From a virus: a stretch of 35,318 bases of DNA. The position numbers were made by a program, and so were the translations under genes. The stretch covers positions 1 through 35,318 of the IMG/VR virus record IMGVR_UViG_3300044825_000106; one strand, 5' to 3'. Below are positions 30,701 to 35,318 of the stretch, one piece after another (within the stretch, counting starts at the first letter, position 1; each line of letters starts with the position of its first letter). The notes below the pieces were generated by a model. The model made no database searches. It saw only the letters and a list, made by a program, of their open reading frames with translations, and was not told the origin of the DNA.

Positions 30701-33343
30701 GGAAACATTGGCATCCAAGTGATCATGCAGGGTGGGATTAAGTTTGATGACAAGGCCAAGATGTTTGTGGCCACCGAGACCAAAAAGGGTATGCGCCAGG
30801 TCTATGAGGCTGAAGCCCGGCTGCGTGACGAGCTGGGAGCCCAACGTGCGACCAACCTGATCCAACGCTACCTCGAGGCTAAGCGGTCCCGAAGCATCCA
30901 GAACGAATACTACGATCGCCAGGCCAACCTTGAGGCTTTGAAAGAAGAGTTAGCCGACATGAAGGCTGACCCAAGCACCGATGCCAAAGAGCTCAAAGAG
31001 ATGGAGCGGGAAGTCAAACAGGCCGAGGATGACCTCAAGTCAATTGAGCTGGTAATGAGCAAGGTTCGATTGAACGATGAGCAGATCGATGAAGTCATCG
31101 CTATGGACAAGGATTATCCTGACCTCAAGGAGATCATTGATAACTTCCAGGCGGTCAATAAGAACCTGCTTAAATTCTGGCGGCAGGTCGGGATGCTCTC
31201 TGAGAACCGGTACAACGTGCTATCCAATATCAAGGACTATGTGCCCTGGTATCGGATCATGGATGACGCCGAGGATGTGCATTCCCCCCTCCAGTCCACC
31301 ACCCGCACGTTTACCAACATCGGCAAGGAAAAGATCTTCAAGGCTGGTAAACCTTCTGTGGTTACCGACTTTATTGCCGAGCAGGACCAACAGGTCTACG
31401 AGATCCAGCCGGCCAATGTAAACCGAGTGACCATCAACGGTAAAAAGGTCAAGCCTAGCGACATGGGGATTACCTCAGACGGCAAGGTTGAGATCAAGAA
31501 ACAGATCAACGAGGGTGATGTGGTGGTGTTCTACACCGATCGGGAGATTGAGAACATCATCGACAACATGACCCGGAACGTCATGCGCATGACCATGAAC
31601 GGGCTGCGTCAATATGCTGCCACCCGTATCGTCCAGGAGTACGCCACCAGGAACGAGAAGGGCAAGATTATGACCTTCCCGAAAGCTGAGCCGGACAATG
31701 GCCGGTTTAACTTCATCGTGGATGGCAAGCGTGTGGTGGTTGAGATCAAAGATCCCTTGGTTGCTGAAGCTATCTCTGGGATGGAGACCCTTGGCCTTAC
31801 CATGTGGAAGCCCTTGGCAGCGGCAGCAAACCTGACCCGCCGGGCGATTACTCTGTCTGGAACCTTCCAGCTCAAGCAGGTGTTCAAGGATGCTCCGACC
31901 GCAGCCTTGGTAACAGGTGTTAAGCGCCCCGACCTACTCATGGGCGGCGTGTTCAAAGGGTTTGTGACGAGCCTTACCAACTCAGACCCGGCCGTCCAGA
32001 TCCTCCGTGCTGCCGGCATTGGTGGCTTCCACTCCCCAGCTCGAACCCCAGAGGCTGAAGTCAAGCGTCAGATTGGGGTGATCAACAAGAATAGCTATGA
32101 CTATGTAATCGGGGCCCTGGACCACTTTGGAGACTCCTCCGACATGGCCCAGCGTGTGGCCACCTATAAGCGTGTCTTGGCCGAGACCGGTAATGAGGCC
32201 CAAGCCCTCTACCAGGCTGCCAACGTGATTAACTTCATGCGGCATGGTTCGGGCCAGGTAGCTCAGATCGTTACCAAGACCGTGCCCTTTATGAACGCCT
32301 ATGCCCAATCGATTGATGTTCTCTTCCAGTCCCTGGCTGGCGGTGGTCTCAAGGGTGTAAGCCGCAAACGTGCCTTGGCCCGTATTGCCGTTACTGGCTC
32401 ATTATTAGTCGGCATGACCTTGGTTTACTGTATGTTGGTTGGAGATGATGAGGAGTATCAGCTCCTTGATGACCAGTCCAAGCTGCGCAGCTATGTAATC
32501 CCCGGTACGAAGATTGTGCTCCCGATGAACACCTCGGCAGCCTATTTCTTCAAAGCCATCCCAGAGATGATCTACAACTATGTGATGAAGAACGGGACCG
32601 ATAACCCGATGGACGAGAAGCGTCTGCGCCGTGGCTTGAAAGAGGCTGCCGTGGATATGCTCCTGGGTCCGAACCCCGTGCCTTCCGCAGTCAAGCCGTT
32701 TGTTGAGATTGCTCTCAATAAGAATTTCTTTACCGGGGAGACTGTCATTCCCCGTGGCATGGAGAAGCTCGAGACCGCAGAACAATACAACGCCAACACC
32801 TCCGAGGCGGGTAAGTTCCTCTCCTCGATGACCGGCGGGAAAGAGAAGCGGCTGCTCAGCCCTGTCGAGGCAGATCACCTGATCCGCAGTATCTTTGGTA
32901 CGGCCGGCGCTATGGCTCAATGGGCATCCAACGTAATCGGGGAGGCAGCCGAGACTCGTCCTGCTGTGGTGGCCAGAGACTACCCATTCATCGGCCCGTT
33001 CCTGCGCCCAGAAGTACCCCGTGGCCCAGAGGATCTGTTCTACGACTTCAAGGAATACACCGACAAGAAAGCCCAGACCTATAACCGTCTCATCGAGCGG
33101 GAGCGGTTTGATGAGGCAGATGAATACTTGAAGAAGAACGAGGGCCTGGTGGCATTCTCTGAGTACGCCAACGAGACCGAGGCCACCCTGAAAGAGATCA
33201 ACGCCCTCATCCGTATGTACGGGGAGACAACGGATAAAACCATGTCACCCAAAGAGAAGCGGGCCGAGATTGAGAACCTTCAGCGGGTCAAGAACGAGAT
33301 TCTCGGGAACATCGAGGAAATCAGGAAAGCCGCTGGGATGTAA
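24785..33343 (+). CDS. Giant polyvalent internal virion protein (ParB-, MTase- and HExxH-containing)
   Basis: 2852 residues in one frame. Regions in order: helical, partly hydrophobic N-terminus (about 150-320); Pro/Val/Thr linker (320-420); ParB-like nuclease domain (about 422-560; IQEIPIKDLKVSDEVP, ISGRHRLDLAKR); a long helical stretch; a C5-cytosine-methyltransferase-like domain (about 1055-1240) with SLFDASGEWAKPWADAGF, catalytic-type APPC (C1113) and MENP (1157-1160); a domain with IDPTRHSYFYDRRTTQPVI; an HExxH metallopeptidase-like site H1709-E-L-M-H1713; helical regions; and a C-terminal polyvalent-protein domain (about 2270-2670, LPD38-like) with one membrane segment near 2530. Such proteins are carried in the capsid and injected with DNA, where the enzymatic parts may defend or process it. 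Whether each domain is active is not shown. Confidence 0.85.
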   Translation: MADKGWDVVSTSKVGADPWAVTGVTPLGEPEAPLVSPEEMLTPTPGAPVTPTDMAKAVGERLVGGAKYIAGTEPEKRGSLIGDVVTGVERANVGAAGVFRALSEAAAPVLDPITGKILPENPLRRIASEFERLGKESEARIKAKAPTEEQDVISAGVSSGIQSLTQSLMAIPMAFLPGGQPAALVMLSTNTGGNAYQEARNKGLSPAQAIPYAVSQASIEYATEVMPLTKLVSDINQKTGFGKLLMNQIVREVPGEQVATVLQDMNDWAVLNPEKTAQQYLEERPSAAAQTLVATIVGVGGNVIVGKALQTVAGAGEKPEAPKVEPTLEAPEGFDVVSVTPIEPVTPVTPTAPPAPEAAPPAAPPPTEVAPEEITGLTAAEFEAPPEEAVTPVAEAVTPVTQETATEAPAPVEPPPVQNLTGGLPIQEIPIKDLKVSDEVPQFKIGATKEGVVEPLGGKFERTGVAPIQVWRRTDGSLEVISGRHRLDLAKRSKEKTIPAQIHDEAQGFTRDKAAILDAELNIRDGQGKVKDYVGYFKGSGISRDEADARGLLARAIGKRSYAIAADGSEELITAHRADAVGDEAAYLIALNAPKDASLQAVGIKAVQDGKSAASAVNLMQAVKTLAGERETTTDMFGFDESAMKEAEEMAKIAARKQREIQQRLSAISGASKNPELARKEGINIDNPEAVRQRVDELRQAKATWDNWSSSSDLIGQIRAEMGPSEFALQQQTEEDLRAQEAAAAEREAAEVKAIADREVGLFGLQPQVQEREAPPSGDLFGARGLAEQPAKKAPAAPPTETGLFAPKEEAPKDVSLSEAEFDALTARPYDELSRDEKERMFVYNDVFRSSGVEVIRQPENGNEINLKPYKNGYVASISYIGKKEGRSAPVSAFINESNPVYPDRKSAIKAKAEQIRDMAVKSKDRKALLWLGDVIRKEGITLDKALPVKPSKEKQAEINRERQAAKKEAVAAEEKPVKGDVLLLEADEQAVSEALEPSDPEDERIAALFNPDQKPAKPQAEETLTQAQAKKLVNSWKQEAKNQGKSGKNGDKTVISLFDASGEWAKPWADAGFNVVTYDLQTGDDIREFDAASLLEAHGNDNVWAILAAPPCTDFASSGAQYWAKKDAEGKTEASNELVRQVLRTVELFRPPVWAMENPVGRMAKLNELPPAQLTFQPNLYGDPYTKKTLLWGNFNNQLPESPVAPTEGSKITEKISGTNKYARSLTPEGFAYSFFMANNPENMTQEERLSREFHGIAPSEFKGAGTEEQIRDTISDNYYDGDLESVRDALKVMRTLGKRPPSIELENIDLANIDQNLPGAKKKLPPGRSPELAAAAQQLQRGEITKKEFDELVNRFRPIPVYTEPLKPATPEQMFDALDTAKREKINPDIKAGTSVGLRLDIPAFNRKGVFVVSIHEKRTPSAAGKTIGYGSVAKIKDVTFGLGKETEALKIAAGASKDVLQTMEGKWVPTNPEEAYREAQAAIKNPEWIQIGIDPTRHSYFYDRRTTQPVIKADEIIQIGNMILGKGVEFGKKEDFLFNIASDPVTTVAEVRDGIENSRKQQLETLARLARKKSELIKKVRNYGSDIETQRLLNELEAEIKMFRLGSAIREPSTSAEAFLKHARDAMDGTGPFREPVLSPDVFATIQAAYIKTPWILEGLRLSIKAPKYPSYLNINPAAGVFLPYERIVRLYSGTTGVEDPVTPRHELMHSLEQMMSKGAKDAVIKAWANSLEKAIKKYTDKRSQEYFNKIMEFLENPSETTRQEALSVLPSYDLYQYINPSEYWAVNAEKLFNSKLGTAWDRFKKAIQKLFEGLKNVFGFNNTYAVHKMFDDLMKTKPPRMGRESLVNYMLSGRANIKFLENVQKVDDLLAKQNVPDTPMLATSVVKTKILNAARDMKDLFKDMIQNPREIPMMAFNGIDYGITYLRNKNIWFGTGLNAADFAKYNGELKTGENLATASLALDNAIRGGNIGIQVIMQGGIKFDDKAKMFVATETKKGMRQVYEAEARLRDELGAQRATNLIQRYLEAKRSRSIQNEYYDRQANLEALKEELADMKADPSTDAKELKEMEREVKQAEDDLKSIELVMSKVRLNDEQIDEVIAMDKDYPDLKEIIDNFQAVNKNLLKFWRQVGMLSENRYNVLSNIKDYVPWYRIMDDAEDVHSPLQSTTRTFTNIGKEKIFKAGKPSVVTDFIAEQDQQVYEIQPANVNRVTINGKKVKPSDMGITSDGKVEIKKQINEGDVVVFYTDREIENIIDNMTRNVMRMTMNGLRQYAATRIVQEYATRNEKGKIMTFPKAEPDNGRFNFIVDGKRVVVEIKDPLVAEAISGMETLGLTMWKPLAAAANLTRRAITLSGTFQLKQVFKDAPTAALVTGVKRPDLLMGGVFKGFVTSLTNSDPAVQILRAAGIGGFHSPARTPEAEVKRQIGVINKNSYDYVIGALDHFGDSSDMAQRVATYKRVLAETGNEAQALYQAANVINFMRHGSGQVAQIVTKTVPFMNAYAQSIDVLFQSLAGGGLKGVSRKRALARIAVTGSLLVGMTLVYCMLVGDDEEYQLLDDQSKLRSYVIPGTKIVLPMNTSAAYFFKAIPEMIYNYVMKNGTDNPMDEKRLRRGLKEAAVDMLLGPNPVPSAVKPFVEIALNKNFFTGETVIPRGMEKLETAEQYNANTSEAGKFLSSMTGGKEKRLLSPVEADHLIRSIFGTAGAMAQWASNVIGEAAETRPAVVARDYPFIGPFLRPEVPRGPEDLFYDFKEYTDKKAQTYNRLIERERFDEADEYLKKNEGLVAFSEYANETEATLKEINALIRMYGETTDKTMSPKEKRAEIENLQRVKNEILGNIEEIRKAAGM
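24845..24858. repeat. GTAACAGGTGTTAC palindrome, copy 7
   Basis: Exact copy 60 bp into the giant polyvalent gene, encoding AVTGVTP. Confidence 0.8.
25817..25830. repeat. GTAACACCTGTTAC palindrome, copy 8 (opposite orientation)
   Basis: Exact copy in the CC orientation in the proline-rich linker of the giant gene, encoding PVTPVT. Confidence 0.8.
25973..25986. repeat. GTAACACCTGTTAC palindrome, copy 9
   Basis: Exact CC-orientation copy in the same linker, encoding AVTPVTQ. A decayed version, GTCACACCTGTTGC, lies 21 bp upstream at 25952-25965. Confidence 0.8.
31910..31923. repeat. Near copy GTAACAGGTGTTAA
   Basis: One mismatch at the last base, in the C-terminal region of the giant gene, encoding LVTGVK. 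The lysine codon that follows forces the change, so the site may be tolerated rather than optimal. Confidence 0.5.
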
Positions 33344-33366
33344 AAAAAGGGGGGATCTCTCCCCCC
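33342..33366 (-). terminator. Rho-independent terminator of the minus-strand gene
   Basis: A perfect 7-bp stem (GGGGGGA 33349-33355 with TCCCCCC 33360-33366) around a TCTC loop. Seven A residues at 33342-33348 read as a T-tract on the minus strand, giving a textbook terminator for RusA transcription. On the plus strand the hairpin lacks a T-tract but could still slow polymerase after the giant gene. It overlaps the stop codon of the giant gene by two bases. Confidence 0.8.
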
Positions 33367-33370
33367 TAAA

Positions 33371-33412
33371 TCTCCCTTGAAGGATTAAAGGGAGAGAGGA
33401 GACAACCTCCTC
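33371..33412. terminator. Two further hairpins in the convergent gap
   Basis: TCTCCCTT at 33371-33378 pairs with AAGGGAGA at 33388-33395 over a 9-base loop, and GAGGAG at 33396-33401 pairs with CTCCTC at 33407-33412 over ACAAC. Neither is followed by a clear T-tract. Together with the terminator at 33342-33366 they make three successive stem-loops between converging transcripts, probably stopping read-through from the late operon or protecting mRNA ends. Confidence 0.5.
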
Positions 33413-33758
33413 ATTCTATGGGCAGAATGACTACCGTGCACCCATCTGTGGGTCTTATCCCCTGGCGGATAATGTGAAGCTCATCGATCTGCTCATCGTC
33501 CTCAAAGCAGCCGGCGTGTTGAAGGGCGTCTAGTAGAGGCTTGATCCGGTTATCAATATCAAACCGCCGCCGGTTGGCTGGGAATAAGGCGATGTGAATG
33601 GCCAGGCGTCCCTCGAGCTTGACCCCATACTCAGCAACAGCCTCAGCTACTGCCACCCTGAATTGCTTGCCTTCCTTGCCAATGAAGCGCTGCTTGCCAT
33701 TGATCCCCCAATAGTGGTTTACAGACGGGGGCATCGGGAGATCTAGCTGGATGTGCAT
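33411..33758 (-). CDS. rusA: RusA-like Holliday junction endonuclease
   Basis: 115 residues from the ATG at 33758-33756. The start HIQLDLPMPPSVNHYWGING is the characteristic RusA opening (PPSxNxYW), and RRRFDIDNRIKPLLDALQHA contains the conserved DxDN metal-binding acids and the KPLLDAL helix. DDEQIDELHIIRQG completes the fold. It should resolve four-way junctions in replicating or recombining phage DNA before packaging. An upstream in-frame ATG at 33827 would add 23 residues (including CNRCYD read through the palindrome) and overlap the opposing promoter, so the internal start is preferred. It is the only clear minus-strand gene. Confidence 0.85.
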   Translation of the reverse strand: MHIQLDLPMPPSVNHYWGINGKQRFIGKEGKQFRVAVAEAVAEYGVKLEGRLAIHIALFPANRRRFDIDNRIKPLLDALQHAGCFEDDEQIDELHIIRQGIRPTDGCTVVILPIE

Positions 33759-33767
33759 ATCCCGATC

Positions 33768-33781
33768 GTAACACCTGTTAC
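33768..33781. promoter_or_regulatory. GTAACACCTGTTAC palindrome between divergent rusA and exonuclease
   Basis: Exact copy in the short divergent space, 9 bases upstream of the rusA start on the minus strand and about 40 bp from the -35 of the plus-strand promoter. A weak -10-like TATTGT on the minus strand (33795-33790) would place the rusA transcript start at the edge of the site. This is the only copy in an operator-like position. Confidence 0.65.
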
Positions 33782-33820
33782 ACTGGCACACAATACATGA
33801 AATTAAATGAGTACGACCTA

Positions 33821-33849
33821 TTGACATCCCAAAAACACGGGAGCAAAAT
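33821..33849 (+). promoter_or_regulatory. Sigma-70-type promoter for the DNA-metabolism operon
   Basis: TTGACA at 33821-33826, a perfect -35, is followed after 17 bases by CAAAAT at 33844-33849 (4 of 6 to TATAAT). Transcription would begin near 33856, with AGGAG at 33866-33870 and the exonuclease ATG at 33876. It lies about 40 bp from the palindrome at 33768-33781, so a protein bound there could influence it. It is the clearest promoter in the window. Confidence 0.65.
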
Positions 33850-33875
33850 GGGTCCCTCTACTGCTAGGAGACCGA

Positions 33876-34760
33876 ATGAAATTAACCAATAAACATGGGA
33901 TTCCCCAGACGTTTGTGAACGTCTTGCAGCGGCCCACCTACTCTAAAGGCAAGGCCCACCTGTCCGTTACCCAGCTAATCAATAGCCCCAAGATTGTGGC
34001 CTTGACCGCCAAGTTCCAAGACGAGCTTGAGCAGGATGTCTCGGAGATGATCTGGAGCCTCTTTGGGTCTGCCATCCACGGGATATTGGAGCATGGCAGG
34101 GATGAGAGCCACATAGTCGAGGAGCGCCTACACGCCACGGTAGACGGCTGGCGGATCTCCGGGGCCATTGACCTACAGATTAAGACCGAGGGTGGCCTAG
34201 CCATCCGGGACTACAAGACCTGCTCGGCTTGGTCGGTGATGAACGAGAAGATCGAGTGGGAGCAGCAGCTCAACATCTACGCCTGGCTGGTTGAGAAGGT
34301 AAAAGTAACACCTGTTACGGATGTTGGGATTGTGGCCATCATCCGGGACTGGAGCCGGCGGGATGCCTCCAAGAACCCAGACTACCCTCAGGCCCCGGTC
34401 AAGGAGATCCCTATCCGGCTTTGGACCCTCGAGGAGCGGGAGGCCTACATCAAGCACCGGATCGACCAGCACTCGGCCTGTGAATTTGCCCTGGAGACCG
34501 ATTCCACCCTGCCTGAATGCACCCCCGAGGAAATGTGGGAAAAACCGACTGTATGGGCCGTCCGTAAGGTCGGAGGGGTAAGGGCTAAGTCTGTCCATGA
34601 GACCGAATCTGAGGCTGCTATAGCCCTGGAGAAGGCTGGTGGCGGGTATGAGATTGAGGTGCGGCCGGGCAGCCGTACCAGGTGTGAGACTTTTTGCCCA
34701 GTAAACCATCGTTGCCAGCAATGGCGGGAATATCAGGAGAGTAAGAGTGACAGCAAATGA
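33876..34760 (+). CDS. PD-(D/E)XK exonuclease (RecB/Cas4-like)
   Basis: 294 residues. The nuclease core shows H68 (GSAIHGILEHG), D99 (RISGAIDLQ), D112-Y-K114 (AIRDYKT) and Q131 (WEQQLNIYAWL), the motif order of RecB-family nucleases. Three C-terminal cysteines, C270, C274 and C280 (CETFCPVNHRC), with C116 near the active site could hold an iron-sulfur cluster as in Cas4/AddB-type enzymes (inference). With the ERF-type annealing protein two genes downstream it likely forms a recombination pair, resecting ends for single-strand annealing. The palindrome copy at 34305 lies within it. AGGAG sits 5 bases before the ATG. Confidence 0.85.
   Translation: MKLTNKHGIPQTFVNVLQRPTYSKGKAHLSVTQLINSPKIVALTAKFQDELEQDVSEMIWSLFGSAIHGILEHGRDESHIVEERLHATVDGWRISGAIDLQIKTEGGLAIRDYKTCSAWSVMNEKIEWEQQLNIYAWLVEKVKVTPVTDVGIVAIIRDWSRRDASKNPDYPQAPVKEIPIRLWTLEEREAYIKHRIDQHSACEFALETDSTLPECTPEEMWEKPTVWAVRKVGGVRAKSVHETESEAAIALEKAGGGYEIEVRPGSRTRCETFCPVNHRCQQWREYQESKSDSK
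34305..34318. repeat. GTAACACCTGTTAC palindrome, copy 11
   Basis: Exact CC-orientation copy inside the exonuclease gene, encoding KVTPVTD just after the conserved QQLNIYAWL motif, about 450 bp inside the operon. Confidence 0.8.
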
Positions 34761-34962
34761 GGAGCAGGTAGGAGGCCGGCATTACATAGAAAAGGCCATC
34801 CAGCCCTGGGATTACATCGTGGCCAATGACCTTGGCTACCTGGAGGGTTGCATCGTCAAGTATGTAACCCGGTACAAGGATAAGGGCGGGATTGAGGATC
34901 TAGTTAAAGCCGCCCATTACTTAGAAAAACTAATCGAGGTGACCAATGAGCGAAACAAGTGA
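34747..34962 (+). CDS. DUF3310 protein (phage nucleotide kinase-like)
   Basis: 71 residues, GTG start preceded by GGAG at 34736-34739. GGRHYIEKAIQPWDYIVAND followed by CIVKYVTRYKDKGGIEDLVK and AAHYLEKLIE is the complete DUF3310 signature, found in many phage replication operons and related to T7 gp1.7-type proteins. A role in nucleotide metabolism is reported for relatives; here it is inferred. It overlaps the exonuclease gene by 14 bp and the next gene by 17 bp. Confidence 0.9.
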   Translation: MTANEEQVGGRHYIEKAIQPWDYIVANDLGYLEGCIVKYVTRYKDKGGIEDLVKAAHYLEKLIEVTNERNK

Positions 34963-35318
34963 AATGAATGTCTACAAGAAGCTGCAACTGGCCAGGGTGC
35001 TGTTGCAGAACACCAAGCTGTCCAAGTCCGGGAAGAACAAGTTTGCCGGGTATGAGTACTTTGAGCTCCCAGACTTCCTCCCAGCCATCCAGAACATTTG
35101 CGAGGATGTGGGCCTGTGCGGGGTGTTTAAGTGCGACCAGAACATGGCCTACTTGATCATCAATAACACCGAGAAAGACGACTCTGTGGTCTTCTCAGCC
35201 CCCATGTCTACGGCCGCCCTCAAGGGCTGCCATGAGGTCCAGAACCTGGGTGCGGTCATCTCCTACCTGCGCCGGTATCTGTGGGTCAATGCCTTCGAGA
35301 TTGTCGAGCACGATGCCC
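34946..35318 (+). CDS. erf: ERF-type single-strand annealing protein (5' part)
   Basis: At least 124 residues, running off the right edge. KSGKNKFAGYEYFELPDFLP near the start and GAVISYLRRYLWVNAFEIVE at residues 101-120 are the core signatures of ERF-superfamily recombinases, which bind single-stranded DNA and promote annealing. ATG at 34946 lies inside the end of the DUF3310 gene, with GAGGTG just upstream. The partner nuclease is the gene at 33876. The C-terminal portion is outside the window. Confidence 0.85.
   Translation, partial: MSETSEMNVYKKLQLARVLLQNTKLSKSGKNKFAGYEYFELPDFLPAIQNICEDVGLCGVFKCDQNMAYLIINNTEKDDSVVFSAPMSTAALKGCHEVQNLGAVISYLRRYLWVNAFEIVEHDA

Noticed and set aside
33759-33827. 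N-terminal extension of RusA to the ATG at 33827
   Set aside because: The conserved RusA fold begins at the internal ATG (33758); the extension reads through the palindrome and into the opposite promoter and shows no conserved residues.
1-35318. tRNA genes, integrase, or lysogeny repressor
   Set aside because: Genes cover nearly everything, the few gaps are under about 120 bp and show no cloverleaf, and no protein with recombinase or HTH repressor motifs was recognised.

Overview
This window is a 35.3 kb piece of a double-stranded DNA tailed phage. The genes are tightly packed, with TAATG and ATGA stop/start overlaps throughout, and nearly all lie on the plus strand. The protein set resembles uncultured marine and freshwater podovirus-like phages: two adaptor-type tail proteins, a large tail-hub protein, a tail fibre with a C-terminal self-cleaving chaperone, and a run of internal (ejected) virion proteins ending in a giant polyvalent protein. 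I see no tape-measure protein, sheath or long tail tube. No integrase, repressor, tRNA or CRISPR array is visible. The host cannot be named from this sequence; peptidoglycan lysis genes and Shine-Dalgarno sites point to a bacterium.

Layout: 1-5.8 kb holds small conserved phage proteins (several Lys/Gly-rich), one GT-A-type glycosyltransferase and two tail adaptor proteins. 5.8-11.7 kb holds virion decoration and tail-fibre genes: a protein built of sixteen 22-residue repeats, a 1010-residue fibre with YadA-head-like repeats and an S74 chaperone, a small fibre-associated protein and a second GT-A enzyme. 11.7-13.0 kb holds a GT-B glycosyltransferase and small basic or zinc-ribbon proteins. 13.0-14.6 kb is the lysis module (coiled-coil membrane protein, holin-like protein, 3TM-type holin, M15 peptidase). 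14.6-17.4 kb holds the tail hub and a C1q-like decoration protein. 17.4-18.8 kb holds an acyl carrier protein and a beta-ketoacyl-ACP synthase, an unexpected metabolic pair set inside the structural block. 18.8-33.3 kb holds internal virion proteins, ending in a 2852-residue protein with ParB-like, C5-methyltransferase-like, HExxH and C-terminal polyvalent-protein regions. At 33.3-33.4 kb three hairpins separate this operon from a convergent RusA-like gene. A plus-strand promoter at 33.82 kb then starts the DNA-metabolism operon: PD-(D/E)XK exonuclease, DUF3310 protein and an ERF-type annealing protein that runs off the end.

The most striking signal is not a gene. A 14-bp inverted repeat, GTAACA-(GG or CC)-TGTTAC, occurs 11 times exactly, once with an AG centre, and once with one mismatch. 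It lies inside unrelated genes and in the short space between the divergent RusA and exonuclease genes. By chance such a 14-mer would be expected far less than once. Codon choice at the copies inside the repeat gene is invariant while neighbouring equivalent codons vary, and one copy is read in a different frame, so the constraint appears to act on DNA rather than protein. It looks like a phage-wide binding site of unknown function (stoperator-, operator- or partition-like).
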